60,038 nucleotides of DNA from Streptomyces katrae (GTDB lineage Bacteria; Actinomycetota; Actinomycetes; Streptomycetales; Streptomycetaceae): contig NZ_JNZY01000039.1 in NCBI RefSeq assembly GCF_000717655.1, positions 1 to 60,038 of the forward strand, given 5' to 3'. Position numbers and translations under genes: made by a program. The notes beneath the pieces were generated by a model. The model was not told the origin of the DNA and did no database searches. It saw only the letters and a list, made by a program, of their open reading frames with translations. Positions 33,807 to 42,369 of the stretch are shown piece by piece. Every line of letters starts with the position of its first letter. The first letter of the stretch is position 1.

Positions 33807-35936
33807 TCACTGCCGCGGCTGGCGCGCGGCCTGCGCGAGAGTCGAGGGCTGGACCGCCCGGTGCCAGGGGGTGGGGGTCCGGCCTGCGGTCTGCTCGGAC
33901 CCGGCTGCGGGAAGCGTCGTGACGATGTGCAGATCGGCGTCCAGGCCGAGGGCCGCCGCGACGGCCGTACCGGCCCCCCAGTCGGCCACGCCTGCCGGGG
34001 CACCCGTGTACAGCATCTGGGACTCCTGCCAGGACTGCGGGCCGTCCGTGCCCGCCACGCTGACCGTCCCCGCGCCAGCGCGGCCCGCGAGCACGTGGCC
34101 CGCGACGCCCACCGCGCCGTACCCGCCGAGACCGCCGGCCGCGGCGACCCGGGAGAACTGCGGCGCGGGCCCGCCCGCGGCGGCCAGGCTCGTACCGACG
34201 GCGCCCGTGCCGGGGCGGCGGAAGAACAGCCGGACCCCGTCGCCCTCCGGGCGCACCGAGAGCACGCCCGTCGTCTGGGGCAGCCCGGTCGGGAAGGGGC
34301 CGCCGAACGGGGCACCCGGCGTCGGCTGGACCCAGGCCAGTACGGAGCCGGCCGTCGCCGCGTACACGTGCCGCCGCCCCGAGCCGTCGGTCGCGGTGAC
34401 CGGATCGCCCAGGAGGCCGGCGCCGCCCAGGGCCTGCCATGCGCCGAAGGCGCCGTCCGGGGCCGTCTGGGCCCGGGCGCGCAGCGTACGCCTGGAGTCG
34501 CGTACGTACACCGTCATCCGGCCGGCCGGGTCCACTGCGACGGCCGGTCCGCTGATCGCCGAGGTGACGGACCTGTCGGTGGTGTCCGGGGTGCCCAGCG
34601 ACTGCCACGGGCCGAATGCGCCGTCGGCCTTGGTCTGGACGGCGTAGACGATGTCCCGGCCGTAGTCCCGGGGCTTGGTGCCCAGGGTGGTGCGGGTGGC
34701 GAACACCGCGATCCTGCCGTCGGGGAGCCGGACCGCCGTCGCGCCGGCGTCGATCCCGGTGCCGGGTCCGGCGTCGGGCAGGAACCGGGGGCCCTGCCAG
34801 GGGGCCTGCGGGCCGCTGCGCGACCAGTACGCCATCCGGCCGTCCAGCACGGCGAAGGCCCAGAGCCGTCCGGGGACGCCTTCGGTCATCCAGGAGGTGC
34901 CGTCACCGCGGCTGTAGCGGATGGTCTGGCTCCAGCCGGCGCCGGTGGGCCTGGTCGCGGTCTTGCGGTCGCCGCACCCGGCGGGGCTGCCGCACCAGTC
35001 CTCGTGGTCCGTCCAGGCGTAGGTCTTGAGGTAGCCGAGCTTCTCCTCGGCCGTCTGCGGGTCGAGCGTCGGCGGCAGCGAGCTGTTCGGGTAGCTCATG
35101 TAGTTCTGGACCGAGAAGTGCGGCCGGTCCGTGGACTGCGCGTAGCGTTCGGCGGCGGCCTGGACGAAGCGGGCGCCGTACATGTGGTCCTGGTGGTCGA
35201 GGAAGGTGCCGCCCTCCGACCTGCCGGGGGTCGGGTCCTGCGTCCGTATCGTCGTCGGCCGGTAGAGCGCGAACACGTCCGCGATGGCGGCTATCGCCTG
35301 GTCCTTGGTGTACGAGAACGCCTGCTTGACCGGCGTCCCGGAGGCCAGCTGGGCGCCCAGGGCGGGTATCCGGCCGTCCCACAGACCGCGCATGCTGTCC
35401 GGATTGTCGCCGGAGATGCTGCGGGCCTCACGGAGCTGCATCCACACCAGGTTGACCTCGGGCCTGGCGACGAGGACGTCCACCTCGGCGCTGCCCCCGC
35501 CGGCGGTGGGCACGGACTTCCGCTGCCAGGCGCTGGTGCGGTCACCGGTGGCCATCTGGGCGTAGGCGCCGCGGATGCCGTTCTGCCGGGCCTCCGCGTA
35601 GGCGGCGCGGTCGGCGGGCCCGGCGGCGTCCTCGAGGTGCGGGCTGTGGGCCTCGTTCCTGCCGTCGGACTCGCCGGAGGTCAGGTAGACGGTGGTTACC
35701 TTGATGCCCGTCGATATGGAGCGGCTCAGGTCGGGGTTCATGAAGAAGAGGTCGTCGTCGGGGTGTGCGACGACCTGGAGGGCCGAGCCCTCGGTCACAC
35801 TCGGCCGGACGACCGCCTCGGGGGCCGCCTGCTGCCGGCCGGTCCCGTATCCGTAGGCCCAGGTCGTCACGCCGGCGACGCCGACGGAGGCCGCGGCGAG
35901 CAGGGCCGCGATGCGGGTGCGGCTGGCCAGGGACAT
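33807..35936 (-). CDS. Secreted PIG-L family deacetylase with C-terminal beta-propeller-like region
   Basis: This 709-residue protein has an N-terminal signal or anchor (about residues 8-28) and a PIG-L (LmbE-like) zinc N-deacetylase domain (about 50-320). The zinc motif AHPDDD is at 57-62 and a second ligand motif, LDHQDH, follows downstream. PIG-L enzymes remove acetyl groups from N-acetylated sugars. The C-terminal half repeats AFGPWQSLG-like units, as in sialidase or tachylectin propellers, and may bind glycans. The ATG at 35936 fits the signal; a GTG at 36008 is an alternative. The next gene is divergent. Confidence 0.8.
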   Translation of the reverse strand: MSLASRTRIAALLAAASVGVAGVTTWAYGYGTGRQQAAPEAVVRPSVTEGSALQVVAHPDDDLFFMNPDLSRSISTGIKVTTVYLTSGESDGRNEAHSPHLEDAAGPADRAAYAEARQNGIRGAYAQMATGDRTSAWQRKSVPTAGGGSAEVDVLVARPEVNLVWMQLREARSISGDNPDSMRGLWDGRIPALGAQLASGTPVKQAFSYTKDQAIAAIADVFALYRPTTIRTQDPTPGRSEGGTFLDHQDHMYGARFVQAAAERYAQSTDRPHFSVQNYMSYPNSSLPPTLDPQTAEEKLGYLKTYAWTDHEDWCGSPAGCGDRKTATRPTGAGWSQTIRYSRGDGTSWMTEGVPGRLWAFAVLDGRMAYWSRSGPQAPWQGPRFLPDAGPGTGIDAGATAVRLPDGRIAVFATRTTLGTKPRDYGRDIVYAVQTKADGAFGPWQSLGTPDTTDRSVTSAISGPAVAVDPAGRMTVYVRDSRRTLRARAQTAPDGAFGAWQALGGAGLLGDPVTATDGSGRRHVYAATAGSVLAWVQPTPGAPFGGPFPTGLPQTTGVLSVRPEGDGVRLFFRRPGTGAVGTSLAAAGGPAPQFSRVAAAGGLGGYGAVGVAGHVLAGRAGAGTVSVAGTDGPQSWQESQMLYTGAPAGVADWGAGTAVAAALGLDADLHIVTTLPAAGSEQTAGRTPTPWHRAVQPSTLAQAARQPRQ

Positions 35937-36371
35937 GTACAGCGCCTTGAGGGTCGGTCCGGTGCGGAATTCCGCCTGGGAGGTCGGTCGATGTCCCGAT
36001 GGCTCCACTGCTTCCGGTGACGACCGGGGCCGATTATGCCTCGCGGGTTTGTGACTGACACACCCTCAAGGGGCTTATGTCGGGAACCAAGTTGAATAGG
36101 CAATACACCCCTAATTGTCCCTTTTGTCGACCGCGGAACGTTGCCCCATATCGCGAAAGGGCCGCGCGGCAGGCCGATCGACGGGCGGGGCCGGTGAGCA
36201 ATGTCACGCGAGATCGCCACAACGGGGCGACCTGCGGCACCCCCGGACACCCTTGTGGACGGCGGCGCTTGTGCGCATACTCCCACCAGCGCTTGGCAGG
36301 AACACGCCAAATTCCTGTTGCGCCTCACAGGCCCCCGACCCCCGGGGCCGCACGCTCCTAGGAGGAGATCA
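35937..36371. other. Divergent intergenic region
   Basis: About 435 bases, less GC-rich than average, contain no gene I can support. The region should hold divergent promoters for the PIG-L and protease genes. One promoter candidate for the protease is listed separately. Confidence 0.5.
36253..36281 (+). promoter_or_regulatory. Candidate promoter of the protease gene
   Basis: TTGTGG (36253-36258) and CATACT (36276-36281) are separated by 17 bases, a fair match to the principal sigma-factor consensus. They lie about 90 bases ahead of the protease start. Confidence 0.4.
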
Positions 36372-37253
36372 GTGAGGATCACGCGCATCACCCCCTGCAC
36401 CGGCAGCGCACGACGGAGCAGGCTCGCCGCGCTCGCCGCCGGGCTGCTCGCCGCCATCGCACTCACCCTTCCGCAGGCCGAAGCAGCCCCCCTCCGGACC
36501 TACAGCTCGGCACAACTCGAGACCGTCGACCAGGCCGTGCTCAACGCGGACGTCGGCGGCACCGCATGGCACGTGGACCAGGCCACCGGGCGCGTCGTCG
36601 TGACCGCCGACAGCACGGTCTCCACCGCCGGCCTCGCGAAGATCAGGAACGCGGCGGGCGCCGACGCCGGCGCACTGCGCATCGAGCGCACCCCGGGAAC
36701 CTTCAGCCGGCTCCTCGGTGCCGGCGATGCCATCTACGGAAGCGGGTACCGCTGTTCGCTGGGGTTCAACGTGGTCAGCGGCAGCACGTACTACTTCCTC
36801 ACTGCCGGCCACTGCGGCAACGTGGTCAAGACGTGGTACGCCAACTCTGCGCAGAGCACCCTCATCGGCCCGACCGTGGGCTCCACCTTTCCCGGCAGTG
36901 ACTACGCACTCGTCCGTTACGACAACACCTCGCTGAGCCACGCGGGGGGCTTCACGGCCGGCACCGCGTACGTCGGGGAGCCGGTCAAGCGCAGCGGCTC
37001 CACCACCGGCACCAAGAGCGGAACCGTCACCGCACTGAACGCGACCGTCCACTACAGCGGCGGCGGCACGGTCCGCGGCATGATCCAGACGAACGTCTGC
37101 GCCGAGCCGGGCGACTCCGGCGGCGCGCTGTACGACGGCACGAAGGCGCTCGGCATCACCTCCGGCGGCAGCGGCAACTGCAGCACCGGAGGAACGACGT
37201 TCTACCAGCCCGTGCCCGAGGCGCTCGCCAAGTACAAGGTCTCGCTGTACTGA
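36372..37253 (+). CDS. Secreted S1 serine protease (streptogrisin / alpha-lytic type)
   Basis: This 293-residue preproprotein has a signal peptide (about 1-39), a pro-region (about 40-115) and a chymotrypsin-fold domain. The triad is H147 in TAGHCG, D177 in GSDYALV and S249 in GDSGGALY. The layout matches streptogrisin-type proteases, which are secreted as zymogens and mature by autocleavage. The GTG start follows a perfect GGAGGAGAT ribosome site. A hairpin terminator follows the stop. Confidence 0.9.
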   Translation: MRITRITPCTGSARRSRLAALAAGLLAAIALTLPQAEAAPLRTYSSAQLETVDQAVLNADVGGTAWHVDQATGRVVVTADSTVSTAGLAKIRNAAGADAGALRIERTPGTFSRLLGAGDAIYGSGYRCSLGFNVVSGSTYYFLTAGHCGNVVKTWYANSAQSTLIGPTVGSTFPGSDYALVRYDNTSLSHAGGFTAGTAYVGEPVKRSGSTTGTKSGTVTALNATVHYSGGGTVRGMIQTNVCAEPGDSGGALYDGTKALGITSGGSGNCSTGGTTFYQPVPEALAKYKVSLY

Positions 37254-37261
37254 CCGGGCCA

Positions 37262-37293
37262 GGTGCCGGCCGGGGGCTGCCCCTGCCGGCACC
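37262..37293 (+). terminator. Terminator of the protease gene
   Basis: GGTGCCGGC and GCCGGCACC form nine-base arms with an additional GGGG/CCCC pair in the loop, eight bases past the stop codon. Confidence 0.7.
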
Positions 37294-37391
37294 GCGGCGG
37301 TGATCCGCCACACACCTGGTGACATATCCAAACAAATGCCACATCCCGCACATCGGCCGGGTCTGCGCCGGCCGTCCAGGATGATGTCCCG

Positions 37392-38111
37392 GTGCGCAAT
37401 GCGGAACAGTTCGGCGAGGCCGAGAACGAGACGGACAGCCCGGGAGTGCCGGCCCCACGCGCTCCCACGGACATGTCCCTACGGGTCAGAGCCGCCCAGG
37501 AAGGCGATGAGGCGGCGTTCGGCGAGCTGTTCCGGGCGGTGCAGCCCGGCCTCCTGCGTTATCTGGGCGTCCTCGTCGGCGCCGAAGCGGAGGACGTGGC
37601 CTCCGAGACGTGGCTGCAGATCGCCCGGGACCTGGCATCGTTCCAGGGGGACTACGACGGATTCCGCGGCTGGGTGGCGACGATAGGCCGGAACCGGGCG
37701 CTGGACCTGCTGAGGTCCCGGCGCCGGCGGCCGGTCAGCAGCGTGCCGGTGGAGGACCTGCTGGGCGACCGGCCCGCGGCCGACGACACCGAGGGCGCCG
37801 CTCTCGCCGGCATCGGGACCACGGCGGCCTTGGCCCTCATCGCCGCACTGCCCCGCGACCAGGCCGAGGCCGTGCTGCTGCGGGTGGTCATGGACCTCGA
37901 CGCGGAGACTGCCGCGCGGGTGCTCGGCAAGCGGTCGGGCGCGGTACGGATGGCCTCCCATCGCGGTCTGCGCAAGCTCGCGAAGCGTCTCGCAGCGCCG
38001 CCGCGAGGCCCAGGGACCCCCACGGAACCGGACGTGTCGAAGTCCCCGGAAAAAAAATCGGCCCCGGGAGTGACACCGGCGAAGGCACCAGCGCTGAAGG
38101 GCATGAGATGA
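37392..38111 (+). CDS. ECF-type sigma factor
   Basis: This 239-residue sigma-70-family factor has region 2 at about residues 40-110 (AEDVASETWLQIAR, RGWVATIGRNRALD) and region 4 at about 145-195 (DLDAETAARVLGKRSGAVRMASHRG). The tail is Pro/Lys-rich and contains an unusual run of eight adenines (38050-38057). The stop overlaps the next gene's ATG. GTG 37392 or ATG 37473 could be the start; the latter begins just before region 2. The following gene looks like its membrane partner. Confidence 0.8.
   Translation: MRNAEQFGEAENETDSPGVPAPRAPTDMSLRVRAAQEGDEAAFGELFRAVQPGLLRYLGVLVGAEAEDVASETWLQIARDLASFQGDYDGFRGWVATIGRNRALDLLRSRRRRPVSSVPVEDLLGDRPAADDTEGAALAGIGTTAALALIAALPRDQAEAVLLRVVMDLDAETAARVLGKRSGAVRMASHRGLRKLAKRLAAPPRGPGTPTEPDVSKSPEKKSAPGVTPAKAPALKGMR
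38050..38057 (+). other. A8 slippery run near the end of the sigma-factor gene
   Basis: Eight adenines occur in codons GAA AAA AAA, giving a perfect A_AAA_AAA heptamer in phase. A -1 shift, or one extra A in the mRNA, would move reading into the frame of the downstream membrane-protein gene, which is open throughout, and would make a fusion of the two proteins. Use of this site is not shown by the sequence. Confidence 0.4.
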
Positions 38112-38944
38112 GCACCAACCGATCCCGGCGTATCGACCACGACACGGCCGAGCAGTTGCTCGGCGGGCAGGTGGCCGGCGCGCAGGACGGCCACGAAGCC
38201 CTCGCGGGGCTGCTCTCCGCCGCCGCCGCACCCGCGTCGGAGGCGGAGCTGTCCGGCGAGCAGGCGGCGCGGGCGGCGTTCCGGGCGGCTCAGCTCGCAC
38301 CTGCCCCTGTTCCTGTTCCACAACGCCCCCGGAGGCAGCCGATGGCCACGTCGGCCCTCGCGAAGGTCCTGAGCGCGAAGGTCGCGGCCGCTGCCGCCGC
38401 CACCGCGCTCGGCGGCGTCGCCGTGGCGGCCGGCACCGGCCACCTGCCCGCAGCGCTCGGTGGCGGCCCGGACGACGACCGGCCGACGCGGGCCGAGGCG
38501 GCCGTCGCGGCCTCCCCTTCCCCGGCCGCCCGCCCGAACGCGGCCGGTCGTACGGCGGCGCCCCTGGCGGCCGACCTGGCGGAACTCTGCCGCGCATACG
38601 GAAGGGCGCGCGACGCGCATCCCGGCGAGGCACCGGCCGAGCCCCGTTTCGCCGTCCTGGTCACGGCGGCCGGGGGCCCGGACGGCATCCCGGAATACTG
38701 CGCCCCGGTCCTGGCAGCCCCCAGCAGTCCTGGCGCCGCACCCGCTGCCACGGACCGCCCGGCAGAGTCCCGGCCGAGCGGGCGTCCGACGTCCCGGCCC
38801 CAGCCGCCGGACAACCGGCCCGCCGGTCCCGGCGCCGGCCACACACCGAACGCGCCCGACAGCCATCCGACCGGTCCCCCGGACGGCAGGCCCGGAGTCC
38901 CTCCCGACTCAGGCGGTGACCCGACCCCGCACCCCAGGGGATGA
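38108..38944 (+). CDS. Probable membrane-anchored sigma-factor partner (anti-sigma-like)
   Basis: This 278-residue protein is coupled to the sigma gene by an overlapping ATGA. Residues 1-75 are cytoplasmic and acidic/alanine-rich, the place where an anti-sigma domain would sit. One transmembrane helix follows near 90-110, and the rest is a Pro/Ala/Arg/Gly-rich external tail. No zinc-binding HxxxCxxC motif is present. Gene order and topology suggest it controls the sigma factor; that is inference. Confidence 0.6.
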   Translation: MSTNRSRRIDHDTAEQLLGGQVAGAQDGHEALAGLLSAAAAPASEAELSGEQAARAAFRAAQLAPAPVPVPQRPRRQPMATSALAKVLSAKVAAAAAATALGGVAVAAGTGHLPAALGGGPDDDRPTRAEAAVAASPSPAARPNAAGRTAAPLAADLAELCRAYGRARDAHPGEAPAEPRFAVLVTAAGGPDGIPEYCAPVLAAPSSPGAAPAATDRPAESRPSGRPTSRPQPPDNRPAGPGAGHTPNAPDSHPTGPPDGRPGVPPDSGGDPTPHPRG

Positions 38945-39032
38945 ACCCGCCTCCCACGCCCGGGCCGGTGGGCGGGGCGGTACCACCACCCGACCGGCTT
39001 TCGAACCTCCTATCCGTAGAGGCCCTCCACCG

Positions 39033-39581
39033 ATGCACCGACGACCTGGCAACCCGGCCGAGGAAACCGTGCCGATCCCTCTCGCCGACACGGGCGCCCC
39101 CGGCGTACCGGACACCCTGCCGCCGTACGTACCCGAGGCGAGCCCGGTCTTCGTGGACAGCTCGGGGCGCAGGCAGCGCCGAGTGCGCCGGATGGGCCGT
39201 CTGCTGGTCATCCCGGCCGCGGCCTACGTCGTCCTGCTCATCAGCACCGTCATGGGCGGCCCCACGGTCCGGTCACCGTTCCTCCCCTCCGCGCAGGCAC
39301 CGCAGAGCCCCAAGGCCAAGGACCCGGCGGCGGGGTCCACGCCGAGCCCCTCCGGCGGCAAGGCGGCGAACCGGACCCGGAGCCCCCAGCCGTCCGGCGC
39401 GACCGCCACCGCGCCCTCGTCCGCCACCTCCGGCAGCCCGTCCGCGGCAGGGCCGACAGGCGCCCCGGTCGGCAGCCCGACCGCCTCCCCCGGCGGCGCC
39501 CGCCCTTCACCGGGTGGCGGGGCGCGCGGCCGTTCCACTTCCGCACCGGGCCAGGGCGGCAAGCCCACCGCCCATCCCTGA
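39033..39581 (+). CDS. Single-pass membrane protein with long Ser/Pro-rich external stalk
   Basis: This 182-residue protein has a cytoplasmic part (1-55), one transmembrane helix (about 56-74) and a low-complexity Ser/Pro/Gly/Ala-rich tail, as found in cell-wall-spanning proteins. It sits between the sigma-partner gene and the deacetylase-glycosyltransferase gene, 88 nt after the former. No domain is recognised. Confidence 0.6.
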   Translation: MHRRPGNPAEETVPIPLADTGAPGVPDTLPPYVPEASPVFVDSSGRRQRRVRRMGRLLVIPAAAYVVLLISTVMGGPTVRSPFLPSAQAPQSPKAKDPAAGSTPSPSGGKAANRTRSPQPSGATATAPSSATSGSPSAAGPTGAPVGSPTASPGGARPSPGGGARGRSTSAPGQGGKPTAHP

Positions 39582-39612
39582 GTTCCGCACCGCCAGGCAG
39601 GAAGCGCTCCCC

Positions 39613-41946
39613 TTGTCCAAGAATCCCCGTCGTCGCCAGGCCCGCGGCCGGCACGGCACCGTACGCAACGTCCCGCTGCGCACGCACTGGCTGCTCCTCA
39701 CGACGCTGGTCCTCACCCTCTCGGCGGCCCTGCTGCTCCAGGGGTACACCCAGCACCTGTTCGACAGCTCCGCCGACGGGTCGGTCCGCGGCCGGGGGCC
39801 GGCTTCCTCCGTGCCGGCGCAGATCGCCTCCGGCGGCCCGGTGATCGAGGGAGCTGCAGGCCGCACCGCCACCCCGGCCGCCCGCACCATCGCCCTGACC
39901 TTCGACGACGGCCCCGACCCGGTCTGGACGCCGAAGATCCTCGACGTCCTGCGCCGCAATGACGTGCACGCCACGTTCTTCACCGTCGGCGCCCGCGTCG
40001 CCGAGCATCCCGACCTCGCCCGGCGGATCGTTTCCGAGGGCCACCAGATCGGACTGCACAGCTTCACCCACACCAACCTGGGCGCCGCGTCCCCGTGGCG
40101 GCGCTCCCTGGAACTGCGCGAGACGCAGCTCGCCATCGCCGGGGCCGCCGGAGTCACCACTCCGCTGCTGCGCCCGCCGTACTCCTCCACCGCCGGCGCG
40201 CTCACCGACGCCGACTTCGACGCGGTCGTCCAGGCGGGCCAGGAGGGCTACCTCACCGTCCTCACGACCCGCGACAGCGAGGACTGGCGCCGGCCGGGCG
40301 TCGCACAGATCGTGGCCAACGCCACCCCCGAGGACAACGGCGGACAGATCCTCCTGATGCACGACGCGGGCGGGGACCGGTCGCAGACCGTCACCGCGCT
40401 CGAGCAGCTCCTGCCGAAGCTCAAGGCCTCCGGATTCGCGTTCGCCACCGTCGGCGACGCCGTCGCACTCCCCGAGACGGTGCAGCCGGCGGGGACGGCC
40501 GAGCAGTGGCAGGGACTCGCCCTGATCACCGCGCTGCGCACCAGTGACTGGATCCTGGACGGCATCTCCTGGCTCCTGTGGGCCGCGGGCGCGATCAGCC
40601 TGCTGCGTGCGATCGCCGTGTTCGTCGCCGCCCGCCGCCACGTACGGATGCGCCGCAAGCCCTGGGGGGCGCCGGTCACCGAGCCCGTCAGCATCATCGT
40701 CCCCGCCTACAACGAGAGCGCCGGCATCGAGGCGGCCGTCCGCTCCCTCCTCGCCTCCGACCATCCTGTCGAGATCATCGTCGTCGACGACGGCTCGACG
40801 GACGGCACCGCCGACATCGTGGAGGCCCTGCGGCTGCCGGGAGTGCGCGTGATCCGGCAGCAGAACGCCGGAAAGCCGGCCGCGCTCAACACCGGCATCG
40901 CCGCGGCCTCGTGCAACCTCCTCGTGATGGTCGACGGCGACACCGTCTTCGAACCGGACGCCGTCCGTATGATCATCCAGCCCTTCGCCAACCGCCGCGT
41001 CGGCGCCGTCTCCGGCAATGCCAAGGTCGTCAACCGGGGCGGCCTGCTCGGACGCTGGCAGCACATCGAGTACGTCGTCGGCTTCAACCTCGACCGCCGC
41101 CTGTTCGACCTCGCCGAATGCATGCCCACCGTCCCCGGCGCCGTCGGCGCCTTCCGGCGCGAGGCACTGCTGCGCGTCGGCGGCGTCAGCGACATCACCC
41201 TCGCCGAGGACACCGATCTCACCATGGCCCTGTGCCGCGATGGCTGGCGGGTCGTCTACGAGGAGCGCGCCAAGGCGTGGACCGAGGCACCGGCCTCACT
41301 GGGCGCCTTGTGGAAGCAACGCTACCGCTGGTGCTACGGCACCCTGCAGGCCATGTGGAAGCACCGGGGCGCCCTCACCCAGCGGGGCCAGGCGGGCAAG
41401 CTCGGCCGGCGCGGGCTGATCTACCTCCTGATGTTCCAGGTCCTGCTGCCCCTGCTCGCCCCCGTCGTCGACGTGTTCGCGGTCTACGGCCTGGTCTTCC
41501 TCGACCCGCTGCGCATCGTCGGCCTGTGGACGGCGTTCCTGCTCCTGCAAGTGCTGATGGGGCTGTACGCGTTCCGCCTCGACGACGAGCGGCCCGGACC
41601 GCTCTGGAGCCTCCCGCTCCAGCAGTTCGTCTACCGCCAGCTGATGTACCTCGTGGTCATCCAGTCCGTCTTCACCGCCATCGCCGGATCCCGCCTGCGC
41701 TGGCAGCGGATGGAGCGGTACGGCAGTCTCCAGGTCCCCCTCGGCACGACGGAATCCCCGGCGCCCGTACCGGCACAGGCGTACGTACCGGCACAGGGGC
41801 CCGTAACGGCACAGGCATACGTACCGGAAGAGGTACCGGCGCCGGGCGCGGGCCACGTCGGCGACCCCGCCTGGGCGTACCCTCCCCCGTTCCACCCGCA
41901 GGACCACCAACCGCCCCCGCCGGCGATCTACCAGGATTACCGCTGA
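39613..41946 (+). CDS. Polysaccharide deacetylase-GT2 glycosyltransferase fusion
   Basis: This 777-residue bifunctional membrane enzyme has an N-terminal helix (about 24-44) followed by an external NodB-type polysaccharide deacetylase (about 90-290: TFDDGPDP, HSFTH). A helix near 315 leads to a cytoplasmic processive family-2 glycosyltransferase (about 350-600: DDGSTDGT, DGDTVFE, AEDTDLT, QRYRW) and further C-terminal helices. It probably synthesises and deacetylates a surface beta-glycan, perhaps GlcNAc-based. The tail has repeats of QAYVP-like units. The proposed start is TTG 39613 with an AGGAAG site upstream. It may belong to the regulon of the upstream sigma factor. Confidence 0.8.
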   Translation: MSKNPRRRQARGRHGTVRNVPLRTHWLLLTTLVLTLSAALLLQGYTQHLFDSSADGSVRGRGPASSVPAQIASGGPVIEGAAGRTATPAARTIALTFDDGPDPVWTPKILDVLRRNDVHATFFTVGARVAEHPDLARRIVSEGHQIGLHSFTHTNLGAASPWRRSLELRETQLAIAGAAGVTTPLLRPPYSSTAGALTDADFDAVVQAGQEGYLTVLTTRDSEDWRRPGVAQIVANATPEDNGGQILLMHDAGGDRSQTVTALEQLLPKLKASGFAFATVGDAVALPETVQPAGTAEQWQGLALITALRTSDWILDGISWLLWAAGAISLLRAIAVFVAARRHVRMRRKPWGAPVTEPVSIIVPAYNESAGIEAAVRSLLASDHPVEIIVVDDGSTDGTADIVEALRLPGVRVIRQQNAGKPAALNTGIAAASCNLLVMVDGDTVFEPDAVRMIIQPFANRRVGAVSGNAKVVNRGGLLGRWQHIEYVVGFNLDRRLFDLAECMPTVPGAVGAFRREALLRVGGVSDITLAEDTDLTMALCRDGWRVVYEERAKAWTEAPASLGALWKQRYRWCYGTLQAMWKHRGALTQRGQAGKLGRRGLIYLLMFQVLLPLLAPVVDVFAVYGLVFLDPLRIVGLWTAFLLLQVLMGLYAFRLDDERPGPLWSLPLQQFVYRQLMYLVVIQSVFTAIAGSRLRWQRMERYGSLQVPLGTTESPAPVPAQAYVPAQGPVTAQAYVPEEVPAPGAGHVGDPAWAYPPPFHPQDHQPPPPAIYQDYR

Positions 41947-41954
41947 AGCCGCGA

Positions 41955-41980
41955 CGCCGGAATCCGCTCGAATTCCGGCG
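41955..41980 (+). terminator. Terminator of the deacetylase-GT2 gene
   Basis: CGCCGGAAT and ATTCCGGCG form nine-base arms around an eight-base loop, starting eight bases after the stop codon. Confidence 0.65.
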
Positions 41981-42369
41981 GACCGCGGACCGTTCACGCC
42001 GGCATGCCCGGTCCGGTGTGAACGTGGACTGACGACCGTCCGCCTCGGCGCCTGAGCCGAGTGCGTCCCCGATCTCCTGCTGCCAGTACGTGACCGTGAG
42101 CGAGCTGTCGTAGTACACACCGGCGGCCGGCAGTTCCCCCTCGGCGGCGACGGATGGGTCAAGGCGGGGACGACCATTCGCTGACCAGGTGCGACCGGGC
42201 GGGTACCCGGAGCGCACGGCCCGCGGCGTCCCGGGCCGGCCCCGGGCCGGGGCCCCGGGGATCCCCGCGGCGTCCCGGGGCGGTCCCGGACGATCGAACA
42301 TACGATGGGCGGGAACCGGCGCGGGCGCCCCGCCCGGCTGCCCGCCCAGACCACTCGGGGTGGAGACGT
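41981..42369. other. Intergenic region with GC-rich repeats and a possible gene fragment
   Basis: Two 15-bp direct copies of CCGCGGCGTCCCGGG (42221-42235 and 42265-42279) flank a strongly self-complementary GC tract. On the minus strand near 42020-42120 is a short peptide-like stretch containing VYYDSSLT, faintly like the GVYYGSSLT of the neighbouring reductase. It may be a decayed fragment. No complete gene is seen. Confidence 0.35.
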
